NCBI RefSeq assembly: GCF_028368935.1
Contig: NZ_JAQNDK010000002.1
Coordinates: forward strand, 744,001 to 808,000
Origin: Sorangium aterium
GTDB taxonomy: Bacteria; Myxococcota_A; Polyangia; Polyangiales; Polyangiaceae
Length of the DNA: 64,000 nucleotides
Direction of reading: 5' to 3'
Shown: one piece after another, positions 26,388 to 35,554 of the stretch
How positions within the stretch are numbered: position 1 is the stretch's first letter
Layout: each line of letters opens with the position of its first letter
The notes under the pieces: model-generated
Told to the model about the DNA's origin: nothing
Database searches by the model: none
What the model saw: the letters and a program-made list of their open reading frames with translations, nothing else
Made by a program: the position numbers and the translations under genes

Positions 26388-27120
26388 AGGAATGGACAGA
26401 ATAGTCCATCCCGTGGAGGAAAAGCGAGCTTCTCCCTGCTGACTTCGCCCGACCTTCTTCCAGCGTCATCCATCTGTTGAGCGGCGCACAGCGGCTGAGC
26501 TGTTCGGTCCGGGCTGTAAAACGCGCTTGTCCCGACGATATGTCCAGACGATTTCAAGGGAGCGGGAGCGCGCCGTCACCGCCGGGCGTCCACGCGAGCA
26601 GCCTTGGGCGGAGCCACAAGAGGCCTGGCGCGGCGGGCGCGAGGGCTGCGAGCCCGGCGCGAGGAGAGACAGCACGGCGCGCTGTGGGCCCGCGCTGCCC
26701 ACGAAGATCTCTCGCCGGGGCGTCCGTGCCAGGCGAACGATAACGCGCCATGCGTTCAGGTGAGACGAGCCGGGCGAGCCGCGGCGAGGGCGGTTTGCGC
26801 GCCGCGTGTGGCGCGTGTGGATCGATTCGCTCGCTCCGACACCGGCTGAGCGCCTGTCGTCGAGCGCGCGCTTGGCGAGCGCGCGCCGGCCGGCGTCAGG
26901 CGTTGTTCGTGTCTCGAGGGCATATCGGCCTTCGATCGGGCGCGGCCCGATGCGTCGTTCCGGCGTCGTCTCGATCCCGAGGGCCGGATCCGGCCCCAGC
27001 ATGTCGAGCGCGGGACGCTACGCCGCCAGGCACCGGAGGCGGCCTTCGCGCGCATGGGCGCGTCCGCATCGCCGGCGGCTCGGCACGAGCCGCAAACGCA
27101 AACGACCTGGGAGACACATC
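26388..27120. other. 733-bp region without a supported gene
   Basis: Open frames here on both strands are Arg/Ala/Gly-rich shadows with no domains, ribosome sites or matching codon bias. I see no tRNA, terminator with T-run or clear promoter. It may hold the promoters of the divergent methyltransferase and lipoprotein genes. A 22-bp stretch near 26873-26894 is identical to part of hisZ but looks fortuitous. Confidence 0.5.
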
Positions 27121-27669
27121 ATGCGAAGCATGTTTCTGGTAGTCCTGACCGCGTTGCCGCTCATGGCCTGCGGGGGCAATAAAGGCGGACAGGCGGCCTC
27201 GCCGGCGCCCGCACCGACGGGCGGAGAGACCCCCGGCGCGCCTGGAGCCCCGGGAGCGCCCGAGGGCGGAACGCCAGGCGAGGGTACGATGCCTGGAGGA
27301 GAGATGGGAGAGCCGGGCGCAGGCGCCCAAGGCGCGCCAGGCACCCAGGGCGGCACGCAGGAGTGGGGCAGCGGCACCCAGCGCAGACCGGGCAGCGGTA
27401 CCGGCGGCACGCCGGGAGGCACGCCGGGCACCGGCGGCACGACGGGCGGCACGCCGAGCACGGGCGGCGCGCCGGGCACGGGCGGCACGCCGGGCAGCGG
27501 CACCGGCGGCACGCCGGGGGGCGGGGCCTACGCGCCGCCGAGCGGCGGAACCGGTACGCCGGGCGGGACCACCACGCCGGGCGGCGGCAGCGGCCAGCGG
27601 GGCGGCACGCCCGGCGGCGGAAGCAAGAGCGGCGGCTCCCACACGCATGGGGGCGGTTCGGGGCAGTAA
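27121..27669 (+). CDS. Gly/Thr/Pro-rich repeat lipoprotein
   Basis: This 182-aa protein has a short signal peptide with lipobox LMAC (Cys17), then a mature part made almost entirely of Gly, Thr, Pro, Ser and Ala. It includes runs of GGTPG and GTGGTPG at about 100-160 and some collagen-like G-x-y triplets (GAPGAPGAP). GGGAGA lies 7 bases before the ATG. It has no enzymatic domain. A surface spacer or matrix-like role is inferred only from composition. The repetitive sequence could vary by slipped-strand recombination. Confidence 0.75.
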   Translation: MRSMFLVVLTALPLMACGGNKGGQAASPAPAPTGGETPGAPGAPGAPEGGTPGEGTMPGGEMGEPGAGAQGAPGTQGGTQEWGSGTQRRPGSGTGGTPGGTPGTGGTTGGTPSTGGAPGTGGTPGSGTGGTPGGGAYAPPSGGTGTPGGTTTPGGGSGQRGGTPGGGSKSGGSHTHGGGSGQ

Positions 27670-27727
27670 TTCTCAAGGTATTCCCGCCTCGCCTCCCATC
27701 GCAGCGATCGACCCTGCGCAATCTCCC

Positions 27728-27791
27728 GCGCGATCGCGCAACCTTCGGCTCCACCTTCTGCGCGATCGCGCAACCCTCGGCTCGACCTCCT
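27728..27791. repeat. Two tandem 32-bp imperfect repeats with GCGCGATCGCGC palindromes
   Basis: Copies at 27728-27759 and 27760-27791 differ at a few bases, and each opens with the 11-12-bp palindrome GCGCGATCGCGC. They lie in the 340-bp gap upstream of the lipase-like gene. The rest of the gap shows nothing clear. They could be an operator pair, but GCGATCGC-type palindromes are also common by chance in such DNA. Confidence 0.6.
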
Positions 27792-28009
27792 GCGCGCTCG
27801 CCCGCCGCGACCGCCGCGTTGCGCGCGATCCGGCGGTGAGTCGGGCCGAGATCGCGGGGCGAGCGCGGATGGCGTGAGAGATGCCTGACTCCGCGACGAC
27901 AGCGGCGGGGACTACCCGGTCCGGTCGGCTGTTTCATCCCGGATAGATAACGGTACACGCCCACACGCCGAGCGCGGTAGGGCGATCACAGGGCGGAGAA
28001 CACGCATTC

Positions 28010-29392
28010 ATGGACGTGACGACTCGCACGGACGTGCCAAGGACTCATGTTGTCCTCGTACCCGGTTTCGGTGGCTTCGATGCCCTGGGATCGCTTCAAT
28101 ATTACCATGGCGTGACCGAGGCGCTGCGCGGCTGGAAGGGCGCGATGTACGACGCCCCGCTCACGCTGCACTACTTTCCGAACGTGCCCACGGCCGCCAT
28201 CGAGACGCGCGCGCGGCTCCTCCTCGACTGGCTTCTTGAGCGGTACAAGCGCGGGATCCTCCGCCTGAGCCGCGGCGATTCCCTCCACCTCGTCGGACAC
28301 TCCACCGGCGGCATGGATATCCGGTGGATGATGAAGCTCCTGCACGATCACGCGGAGCGCGCGGCGGACGGCGCGCAGATCGAGGAGCTGCCGGCGGAGC
28401 TGTTCATCAAGAGCATCTCCTCGGTGCAGTTCCTCTCCACGCCACACCGCGGCTCGAACCTGGCCCACGTGTTCACCCGCTGGTCCGGCGAGCTCCAGCT
28501 GCTCGCGACGGTGCTGTACGAGACCTGCCGCGCCCTGCGGCTGCCGGGTTCGCGCTTCCTGGCCGGCTCGATCAAGCGGCTCGGGTGGTCCGCGGGCTGG
28601 ATCGACGCGCTCCTCGACACGACGAGCCTGCTCGGCTCCTTCGATTCGAAGGATGGCCTGGTCCGCGCGCGGGCGAGGGCCAGCTACTTCGATACGCTGA
28701 GGTGGCTGAACGACGCCTCGGACGACTTCGGCGCCATGGCGGACCTCGATCCGGCCCGTCACGCCGAGGACCCTCTCCACGCGAAGATCTTCAGGACGAC
28801 CTACGGGCACGTGCGCGTCCGATCCATCGTGACCAGGGCCGAGCCGTACCCGAGCGCGCCTGCTTGGGATCTGTTCACGATCTGTCACCGGTGGACCGCG
28901 CACAACCCTGGAGCGGAGCTCGGTCCGGACTGCTCCGTTCGCAGGCTCGACGCCGCAGGCAGCGTGGCGCTCGTCCGTGCGCACAACGACGGCATCGTCA
29001 ACTCCGTATCCATGGTGTGGCCCACGCCGGAGGAGAGCGTCTACGTCGACGCGGACCACGCGGACATCATCGGGCACTACGGCGACTCGGACGCGCCGCA
29101 GGAGGACGTCGTGAGCCCCGACCGCGACTACAAGCGATATGGCCTCTTCATGTCCAGCTCCGGCTTCGGCCGCGCGCGGTTCCTGGACGTGTGGCGGTCG
29201 GTCCGCGGCTTCGTGCTCGACGCCGAGTCGGGCCGGGAGAGAAGGGCGCCCTCTTCCCGGGTCGTCCTGCCGGTGTTCTCCGCGAGGAGGACCGAGCCCG
29301 AGGCCGGCGCCGCCGCGGACAGCACGCCGGCGCCTCGCTCCGAGGCGAGCGTCCCTTCGTCGATCCGTGGAGCGGAAGGCGCCGCGCCGTGA
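28010..29392 (+). CDS. Alpha/beta-hydrolase, lipase-like
   Basis: This 460-aa protein resembles triacylglycerol lipases and PGAP1-like hydrolases. It begins with strand VVLVPGFGG (oxyanion loop, residues 15-22). The nucleophile elbow is GHSTGG with Ser98. A candidate acid lies in HNDGIVNS and a candidate His in HADIIGHYG, at the usual C-terminal places. It has no signal peptide, so it is cytosolic or exported by an unknown route. The C-terminal about 60 residues are disordered. The substrate is not known. A bacteriocin-type or toxin role has no support here. Confidence 0.8.
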   Translation: MDVTTRTDVPRTHVVLVPGFGGFDALGSLQYYHGVTEALRGWKGAMYDAPLTLHYFPNVPTAAIETRARLLLDWLLERYKRGILRLSRGDSLHLVGHSTGGMDIRWMMKLLHDHAERAADGAQIEELPAELFIKSISSVQFLSTPHRGSNLAHVFTRWSGELQLLATVLYETCRALRLPGSRFLAGSIKRLGWSAGWIDALLDTTSLLGSFDSKDGLVRARARASYFDTLRWLNDASDDFGAMADLDPARHAEDPLHAKIFRTTYGHVRVRSIVTRAEPYPSAPAWDLFTICHRWTAHNPGAELGPDCSVRRLDAAGSVALVRAHNDGIVNSVSMVWPTPEESVYVDADHADIIGHYGDSDAPQEDVVSPDRDYKRYGLFMSSSGFGRARFLDVWRSVRGFVLDAESGRERRAPSSRVVLPVFSARRTEPEAGAAADSTPAPRSEASVPSSIRGAEGAAP

Positions 29393-29560
29393 GCGCCGCG
29401 CGGGAGGAGGGCTCCACGAGGGGGAATGGATCCCGATACTCTCGAGGAGTAGTCCGATTACCAGTTCTGCGTTTCAGAGAGTTATGCAGCGAGCGGCTTC
29501 ACGGCTTCAGGATGACCGGCGCGCGGCGCTGAAGCGCCGATCAAGCAGCTGTATCGAGAG

Positions 29561-29640
29561 ATGAACCGCCAGGACGCCAGGCGCCAGAGAAGCAGAGGGA
29601 ATCCTCTCTTCCTCGCGTCCTCGACGTCCTGGCGCTTCAT
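29561..29640. repeat. 80-bp palindromic element with CGCCAGGACG arms; terminator-like
   Basis: Outer arms of 16 bases (ATGAACCGCCAGGACG against CGTCCTGGCGCTTCAT) pair with one mismatch, and an inner AGAGG-GAAT-CCTCT hairpin lies at 29594-29607. TTTTTAT follows at 29640-29646, so it could act as a terminator. The CGCC(A/G)GGACGCC theme recalls palindromes seen in unrelated bacterial genomes. It is the main feature of the 347-bp gap between the lipase-like gene and the TPR gene. Confidence 0.6.
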
Positions 29641-29739
29641 TTTTATCGGTGATTCCGCTTGATTATGGATCAGGGAAGTGTTGTTCTTCACCACGAGCCC
29701 TGCATTGCCGCCCAGAGCGCCGGCACGGAGGTACACAAC

Positions 29740-30447
29740 ATGAGCGATCCTCCTATCGCCGAGGCCGTTGGCCGCGCCAGAGAGCTCTTGAGGCGTGGAG
29801 CGTACGCCGAGGCCGAGGAGCTGCTCTCCGGGCTCATCCACGACATCGAATCGCGGTTGGGCGACCGCGCGCCGGAGCTGATCAACCCCCTTTACCAGTA
29901 CGCCAGGGCTGTGAGCCAGCAGTACCCGTGGACCACGCTGCCGCATCGCGAGAGGGCCGCGCTCGAGCGCGCGTTACGGCTCGCCGTCGAGCATCACGGC
30001 GAGGAGTCGCGTCCCGCGGCGCGGATCCAGGAAGCGCTGGCGCTGAGCCTGAACTCGTCTGGAGAAGCCGAGCTGGCGTGCACCCACATGATGAATGTCG
30101 TTCGGTTCACGGAGCGAGCCCATGGAGATGGCGTCCTGCTCGCTCACGCGCTGGGCGGGCTCGCTTATATGCTGCTGGATGCCGGGCGGTGGGAGGAGGC
30201 CCTCGCGACGTACGAGCGCGCGTCCGGCATCATGAGCGGCAGAGGAGACGGGTTGGCCGAGTTCACGCTGCTGTTTGGCAAGGGCCGTTGCCTCATCGCG
30301 ATGGGACGTCACCCCGACGCGGTTCCGGTCCTCGAGCGCGCGTACACCTGGTTCCTCGGGAGATTTGGCGACAACAGGAGGGCAAAGGAGCTGCTCGCCT
30401 GGCTCGATCGTGCCCGGCTCGGAGCGGCGGGAGCCCACGAGACGTGA
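29740..30447 (+). CDS. Cytosolic TPR-repeat protein
   Basis: This 235-aa protein is made of TPR-like helix pairs (RARELLRRGAYAEAEELLSGLI at the start, AHALGGLAYMLLDAGRWEEALATYERA near 150, GKGRCLIAMGRHPDAVPVLERAY near 190). The GGAGGT at 29728-29733, 6 bases before the ATG at 29740, selects this start over an upstream in-frame ATG at 29659. It has no signal peptide. It may be a kinesin-light-chain-like binding scaffold; the partner is unknown. It is convergent with purA. Confidence 0.8.
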   Translation: MSDPPIAEAVGRARELLRRGAYAEAEELLSGLIHDIESRLGDRAPELINPLYQYARAVSQQYPWTTLPHRERAALERALRLAVEHHGEESRPAARIQEALALSLNSSGEAELACTHMMNVVRFTERAHGDGVLLAHALGGLAYMLLDAGRWEEALATYERASGIMSGRGDGLAEFTLLFGKGRCLIAMGRHPDAVPVLERAYTWFLGRFGDNRRAKELLAWLDRARLGAAGAHET

Positions 30448-30597
30448 GTCCGACGGCGCCCGTGCCGGGGAGTGTGCAATGTAGTCAAACTGGACGCGGT
30501 CTTGTAACGCTCCGCCGGTGAGGGCCGGCGCCCGTTGTCTCACGGTGCCGGCCTTCTCTTCATCTCCTCGACGTGGGGCTTCGCGCTCGCTTGCCCC

Positions 30598-31881
30598 TCA
30601 GGCGAACGCGTTGCGCCGGACGATGGTCGCCTCGCGATCCGCGCCGACGGAGACGACGTCGACCGGCACGCCGGTCTCCTTCTCGACCATCTCCACATAC
30701 TGCCGCGCCGCCGCGGGCAGCTCGGTCATGGAGCGGGCGGCGTCGATGGACTCGCTCCACTCGGCCACCGTCTCGAGCACCGGCTTGGCCGTCGCGATGT
30801 CGTCGATGGGGAACTCCCGCGTGCGGCCCGACGGCGTGTCGTAGGCCACGCACACCTTGAGCTCCGGCATGCCGGTCAGCACGTCGAGCTTGGTGAGCGC
30901 GATCCCGTCGAGGCCGTTCACCCGCGCCGCGTAGCGCAGCGCGGGCAGGTCCAGCCACCCGGTCCGGCGCGGCCGGCCCGTCACCGAGCCGTACTCGCCG
31001 CCGACCGACCGGAGCCGCTCGCCGAGCTGGCCCTCGAGCTCGGTCGGGAACGGCCCCTCGCCCACGCGCGTGCAGTACGCCTTGGCCAGGCCGAGCACGC
31101 GGCGGATGCGCGTCGGGCCGACCCCGGCGCCGACGCACGCGCCGCCCGCGATCGCCGACGACGACGTCACGAACGGGAACGTGCCATGGTCGATGTCGAG
31201 CAACGTCCCCTGCGCCCCCTCGAGGAGCACGCGCTCGCCGCGGCGGAGCGCGCCGTCGATGAGCTGCGACGTGTCGGCGAGCAGCGGCGTGATGCGCTTC
31301 GCCAGCGGCGTGAGCTCCTCGAGGATCGCGTCGAGCGACGGCGGCTCGCCGCCCAGGGCGCGCAGCGTCGGCGTCCAGGCCTCGATCGAGCGCGACACGA
31401 GCTGCGCCAGCCGCTTCATGTCGCGCAGATCGCCGAGCCGCGCCCCGCGCCGCGACGCCTTGTCCTCGTAGCAGGGGCCGATGCCGCGCTTGGTCGTCCC
31501 GAGCCGCACGCCGTCCGCCGCCGCCGCCTCGCGGAGCGAATCGACGAGCGGGTGGAACGGCAAGATCAGGTGCGCGCGATCCGAAACGAACAGCCGCCCC
31601 TGCGTCGAGCAGCCCCGCGCCTCCACCGCGTCGATCTCGGAGACGAGCACCCCGGGATCGACCACCATGCCCTGCGCCATCACGCAGCGGGCGTTCGAGC
31701 GGAGGATGCCGCTCGGGATGAGCCGTACGATGAGCTTCTCCCCGCCCACCACCAGCGTGTGGCCGGCGTTGGGCCCGCCGGCGTAGCGCACCACGAGGTC
31801 GGCGCTCTCCGTATAAAGGTCGACGACCTTGCCCTTGCCCTCGTCGCCCCACTGTGCGCCGACGATCACGATCGCGGTCAT
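30598..31881 (-). CDS. purA: Adenylosuccinate synthetase
   Basis: This 427-aa enzyme converts IMP, aspartate and GTP to adenylosuccinate, the first committed step from IMP to AMP. The signature WGDEGKGK carries catalytic Asp13, and NAGHT carries His41. GTKRGIGPCYEDKASRRG (IMP loop) and the C-terminal GTP site near ALTKLDVLTG are present. The length is normal for the family. AGGAG lies 8 bases before the ATG. It is downstream of hisZ with a 112-bp gap; hisZ-purA adjacency is widespread in Proteobacteria and supports both calls. Confidence 0.97.
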   Translation of the reverse strand: MTAIVIVGAQWGDEGKGKVVDLYTESADLVVRYAGGPNAGHTLVVGGEKLIVRLIPSGILRSNARCVMAQGMVVDPGVLVSEIDAVEARGCSTQGRLFVSDRAHLILPFHPLVDSLREAAAADGVRLGTTKRGIGPCYEDKASRRGARLGDLRDMKRLAQLVSRSIEAWTPTLRALGGEPPSLDAILEELTPLAKRITPLLADTSQLIDGALRRGERVLLEGAQGTLLDIDHGTFPFVTSSSAIAGGACVGAGVGPTRIRRVLGLAKAYCTRVGEGPFPTELEGQLGERLRSVGGEYGSVTGRPRRTGWLDLPALRYAARVNGLDGIALTKLDVLTGMPELKVCVAYDTPSGRTREFPIDDIATAKPVLETVAEWSESIDAARSMTELPAAARQYVEMVEKETGVPVDVVSVGADREATIVRRNAFA

Positions 31882-31993
31882 TCCGAAGCTCCTCTTGGAT
31901 CACGTGGCCCGGCCTCGGCCCGCTCGTCACTCCGAGCGGCTCCGTCCGGGTCCAGGTTCGCCTTTACCCCAGGCTCGCTTGCCGAGCGAGCGT

Positions 31994-33421
31994 CTACTTG
32001 CCGCCCGGACGTCCTGCCCCCGTCTTCAGCACGATCGCCTGGGCCGCCGCGGCGTCGTCGAGGGCCGCCGGAACCTCGCCCGCGCTCGTCGCGGCCTCGC
32101 CGCCGCCGGATGTCGCCTCGACCACGAGCGCCCCGTCCCGCTCCCGCACCAGGTGGGAGAACCGCCAGGACAGCGCGTACCCCTCCGGATCCTGGTCCGG
32201 CGCGTGCGCAACGGCCGGGAGGCCCAGCCCCCGCAGCGCCGCCGCGAGCGACGCGGCGCGCTCCGGCCGCACAGCGACGAGCACCCGCAGCGCCGGCTCG
32301 TCCGCTGCGCCCGCGACGTCGCGCGCCCAGGCGATCGCGTCGAGGTTCAGCGCGAAGCCGACGGCCGGCATCGGCAGGCCGAAGCGGGAGAGCAGCATGT
32401 CGTAGCGCCCGCCCGCCGCGATCGCCTCCCCGGGGCCATCGGCGAGCACGTGGAAAATTGCACCCGTATAGTACGCCAGACCGCGGAGCTCGCCGAGGTC
32501 GACCCGGAGCGCCGGGCCGAGCTCGGGGCTCGCCCGCGCCGCGTCCCAGAGCGCGCGGAGCTCGGCGAGCGGCGCCTCGGCGGGCGTGCCGGTGAGGAGG
32601 CTCGTGGCGCGGTCGAAGACCGCGGCGCCGTCCGGGTCAGCCGCGCCGCCGCCCGCGAGGTCCGGCAGCGCGGCGATGGCCGCGACGATGCGGCGCGGGA
32701 CGTCGGCGGCCTTCGGGCTCGCGAGCACGGCGGCGAGGCGGGAAGCGTCCTTCAGCTCGAGCACCTCCGAGAGCTCGGCCGCGAGCCCCGCCGGGACGGC
32801 GTCGAGCAGCGCGCGCGCGATCATCGCGTGGCCGAGGTCCACAACGAAGTGCTCCAGGCCGGCCTCGCGCACCGCGGAGGCGGCGAGGCGGAGGATCTCG
32901 AGCTCGCCGGCGAGCGTGCCGACGCCGTAGAGCTCGACGCCGGCCTGCGGGATCTGCCGGTGGCGCCGCGCCCGCCCCTGGCGGCGGCGGAGGACGGTGC
33001 CCTCGTAGCAGAGGCGGATGGGGCGGGGCGCGTCCGCGAGCCGCGTGGCCACGAGCCGCGCGATCTGCGGGGTCATGTCCGGGCGGAGCGCCGCCACCTC
33101 GCCCGACTCGGGCTCGATGAAGCGCAGCACGTCCGCGGCGTCGAGCGTGCCGAGCCCGCGCTCGAGCACCTCGGCGAACTCGAACGCGGGCAGCGAGACC
33201 GGCTGGTAGCCGCACAGAACGAAGTGATCGAGCACACGCTTGGCGAGCGCGCGCCGGCGCCGCGCCTCCTCGGGGAGGAGATCGCGCATGCCAGCGGGCA
33301 GCGGGTGCGCCAGCGCGCGCGGCGGGGCGGAGGCGGACGGCGCTGACCGGTCCACCTCGGGCGTCGGAACGTGGCTGTTTCCCCCTCGGGGGGCTTCCCA
33401 TCGCGGAGCGTCGCTGGACAT
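31994..33421 (-). CDS. hisZ: ATP phosphoribosyltransferase regulatory subunit HisZ
   Basis: This 475-aa paralogue of histidyl-tRNA synthetase acts as the regulatory subunit of a short-form HisG in histidine biosynthesis. The catalytic-core-like part (about 40-350) includes GMRDLLPEEA, the motif 2 region ALRPDMTPQIARLVATR, and AIAAGGRYDMLLSRFG. It lacks a normal anticodon-binding domain, but the C-terminal about 90 residues keep an HGTP-anticodon-like fold remnant. The first 35 residues are an unusual Pro/Ser/Ala tail. Start chosen at the ATG at 33421, which removes an implausible Arg-rich extension. hisG is not in the window. Confidence 0.9.
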   Translation of the reverse strand: MSSDAPRWEAPRGGNSHVPTPEVDRSAPSASAPPRALAHPLPAGMRDLLPEEARRRRALAKRVLDHFVLCGYQPVSLPAFEFAEVLERGLGTLDAADVLRFIEPESGEVAALRPDMTPQIARLVATRLADAPRPIRLCYEGTVLRRRQGRARRHRQIPQAGVELYGVGTLAGELEILRLAASAVREAGLEHFVVDLGHAMIARALLDAVPAGLAAELSEVLELKDASRLAAVLASPKAADVPRRIVAAIAALPDLAGGGAADPDGAAVFDRATSLLTGTPAEAPLAELRALWDAARASPELGPALRVDLGELRGLAYYTGAIFHVLADGPGEAIAAGGRYDMLLSRFGLPMPAVGFALNLDAIAWARDVAGAADEPALRVLVAVRPERAASLAAALRGLGLPAVAHAPDQDPEGYALSWRFSHLVRERDGALVVEATSGGGEAATSAGEVPAALDDAAAAQAIVLKTGAGRPGGK

Positions 33422-33571
33422 CGTGGCCCCGCTTATACCGGCTGAGCACGCGGTGCGCACGTGGCGCGCACGTCCGTTGAGCTTGCCGTGGCAAGGCGTT
33501 TGCTGGTCGGTGCGCACAACCGGGCCCGTGGGCCGGAAGCGCACGCGGCGCCCTCGACGGAGAGATGGCTC

Positions 33572-34291
33572 ATGGCTCTGACCGCCGTTCCGACCGATGT
33601 ACCGAGCGCCAGCACCAGGCCTGAGACTCCTCTGGCGCCGTGCGGTCTCACCCCGCCTGGCGCGGTCGGGTCGCGCCCGTCGCCCCGCGCCGCGAGCGCG
33701 GGCCCGTTAGCCGAGGTCATCTGCCGCGCGAAGGACGGTGATCGGGAGTCGCTCGACGAGCTCACGCGGCTCATCCGCCCGCACGTGGAGCGGCAGCTCG
33801 CGCGCTACCCCGTGTCCGACGAGGATCGGCTCGACCTCGTGCAGTCGACGCTGCTGCAGGTGGTGCGGACGATCCGCTCGTTCCGGGGCGACTCGAGCTT
33901 CACGACGTGGCTTTTCCGCGTGACGGCGAACGAGGCGCTCATGCTGATGCGGTCGCAGCGGCGGCAGCGCGCGCGCATCGTCGAGGGGCTCGACTTCGAG
34001 GAGCTCGGCCTCTTGCCGACGATGCGCAGCACGATCGGCGAGGACGACGCCGCGTCCGCGGCGGAGCGGGAGGCGTACGTCCGCGAGGCGCTCTGCGAGC
34101 TGCCGGACGACTACCGCGACGTGGTGCTCGCGCACTACCACGAGGACCTCGGCCTCCAGGAGATCGCGCAGAAGCTCGCCGTGAGCGAGAGCGCCGTCCG
34201 CTCGCGGCTCCACCGGGCGCGCGTGCGCCTGCGGGCGATCCTCAACGCGACCGCGTTCGGGCGCGAGATCGCCGAGGGCGTCGCGGCCTGA
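33572..34291 (+). CDS. ECF-type RNA polymerase sigma factor
   Basis: This 239-aa protein has a 40-residue disordered N-terminus, then region 2 (about 48-118; includes LDLVQSTLLQVVRTIRSFRGDSSFTTWLFRVTANEAL) and region 4 (about 165-225; ELPDDYRDVVLAHYHEDLGLQEIAQKLAVSESAVRSRLHRARVRL). The start at 33572 has GGAGAG at proper spacing. There is no anti-sigma gene next to it; the next gene is convergent. It is divergent from hisZ across 150 bp. Confidence 0.9.
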   Translation: MALTAVPTDVPSASTRPETPLAPCGLTPPGAVGSRPSPRAASAGPLAEVICRAKDGDRESLDELTRLIRPHVERQLARYPVSDEDRLDLVQSTLLQVVRTIRSFRGDSSFTTWLFRVTANEALMLMRSQRRQRARIVEGLDFEELGLLPTMRSTIGEDDAASAAEREAYVREALCELPDDYRDVVLAHYHEDLGLQEIAQKLAVSESAVRSRLHRARVRLRAILNATAFGREIAEGVAA

Positions 34292-34410
34292 GGGGCGCGC
34301 GGGCAACGACGTCCTGCGCGTGCGGCGGGGAGAGAGGCTGACCGCGCGTGCAGTTCGGCCGTGCGCGCAAATCCGACGCGCACGCCGATCCGACGCGCGC
34401 GGGTGTGCAG

Positions 34411-35106
34411 CTAACGAACGGTGGAGAGCCTGACCGTCGCGTCGCGCCAGCGGCGGAGGACGTCCCAGAGCTCGCCCATGGTACGGAGGAGCACGTCGGG
34501 GCGGGCGTCGAGGAGCTCGTCTTGCGACGCGAAGCCGCCGAGGACGGCGATCGACCGCGCGCCCGCGCGGCGCGCGCACTCGATGTCCTGCGGGCCGTCG
34601 CCGACCATCACCATCTTGTGCGGCTGGACGCCGAGGCGCGCCGCGAGGTGGAGCAGCGGCGCCGGATCCGGCTTCTTGTCGGCGACGTCGCCGCCCGCGA
34701 CCACCGCGCGGAAGCGCGCGCCGACCCCGAGCGCGGCGAGCACCGCGTCGGTGGTCGAGCGCGGCTTGTTCGTGCAGATGCAGATCGCCAGATCGCCGAG
34801 GTCCGAGAGCCTCTCGAGCATCTCCTGCGCGCCGGGCATCCAGCGGGTGAAGTCGAGCGGGTGCCGCGCGTAGTACTCGAGGAAGTGCCGGAGGAGCTCC
34901 TCGACGCTCTCGGAGGTCTCGGGGAGCCTGGCCGCCCGCGCACACAGCGCGCGCGCGCCGTCGCCCACGTACCGGACGATCACCTGCCCGGGCAGCGGAG
35001 CCCGGCCCGTCGCCACGAGCGCATGGTTCACCGCCGCCACGATGTCGCCCCGGCTGTCGATCAGCGTGCCGTCCAGGTCGAACACGACCACCGTGGGAGT
35101 GAGCAT
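34411..35106 (-). CDS. HAD-family phosphatase (phosphoglycolate phosphatase-like)
   Basis: This 231-aa protein has the HAD motifs: nucleophile FDLDGTLIDS (Asp10, Asp12), motif II ICTNKP, motif III Lys in VADKKPDP, and motif IV MVGDGPQDI. The cap is the small helical type of the Gph/PGP subgroup. It may hydrolyse 2-phosphoglycolate, but specificity cannot be read from the sequence. The start at 35106 removes an N-terminal extension in the open frame that is unlike the family. A candidate promoter lies at 35164-35193. Confidence 0.85.
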   Translation of the reverse strand: MLTPTVVVFDLDGTLIDSRGDIVAAVNHALVATGRAPLPGQVIVRYVGDGARALCARAARLPETSESVEELLRHFLEYYARHPLDFTRWMPGAQEMLERLSDLGDLAICICTNKPRSTTDAVLAALGVGARFRAVVAGGDVADKKPDPAPLLHLAARLGVQPHKMVMVGDGPQDIECARRAGARSIAVLGGFASQDELLDARPDVLLRTMGELWDVLRRWRDATVRLSTVR

Positions 35107-35454
35107 CGCCGCAGAGCCTACGCCGGCGCCTTCGCTGACGGAAGGTACGGCGAGCACCCCGATGTCATAGAAACAGGACATGGTGTCCGTCAATCACGAC
35201 TCTATGTATGAAAAAATTGACATTGACCACGGGGTCAGTTACCAGTTCGAGGTGTCAGCAACCCCGACAGGGATCGCTGCCACCTCGAACCAGCGCGGCC
35301 GCGACGTGGGCGCCGCGAGCGCGGAGCGAGGCGAAACCGCGATGAAACAGAGCCTGGGCCGCGCGCGAAGCGGCGCAGGCGTCCGGCCATCTGCGGCCGG
35401 ATGTGTGGCGGGCGGAGCTCGTCTCCGGAAGGTCGCGCTGCCTCGGAGGGCAAG
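35107..35454. other. 348-bp divergent intergenic region
   Basis: It contains the candidate HAD-gene promoter at 35164-35193, a locally A/T-rich patch (35203-35222) with a TTGACA at 35217-35222, and an inverted repeat TGACC-N4-GGTCA at 35224-35237. The last could be an operator for the XRE regulator downstream. No gene is supported. Confidence 0.45.
35164..35193 (-). promoter_or_regulatory. Candidate sigma-70-type promoter for the HAD phosphatase
   Basis: On the minus strand TTGACG (35193-35188) and TATGAC (35169-35164) are 18 bases apart, about 60 bases upstream of the start codon at 35106. The -35 box sits in TGATTGACG, the same nine bases as the -35 region of the GH43 and esterase promoters in this window. 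Confidence 0.4.
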
Positions 35455-35550
35455 ATGACGTTCAAGAAATGGAACGCGGCGATCCTGCTGACTGGCCAGG
35501 CGCTGATCGCGGGCTGGCTGGTGCTCGATGCCGTGAGCGGTATCGGATAG
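35455..35550 (+). CDS. Small membrane peptide, 31 aa
   Basis: The ATG at 35455 is preceded by a strong GGAGGG with normal spacing. The peptide reads MTFKKWN, then a single hydrophobic helix of about 18 residues ([17 protein letters not shown]), then DAVSGIG and a stop. The XRE-type regulator starts four bases after its stop, so the two are probably co-translated. Small membrane proteins paired with YozG-like regulators are common; this one is shorter than usual and may be a remnant or a genuine microprotein. Confidence 0.55.
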   Translation: MTFKKWNAAILLTGQALIAGWLVLDAVSGIG

Positions 35551-35554
35551 CCCG

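Noticed and set aside
26873-26894. Fragment of hisZ duplicated near 26.9 kb (22 identical bases with 33239-33260)
   Set aside because: The match ends abruptly on both sides and the translated context differs; in such GC-rich DNA this is likely fortuitous.
27121-27669. Collagen-like protein
   Set aside because: Only short G-x-y runs occur; most of the sequence is GGTPG-type repeat, so no triple-helix domain is supported.
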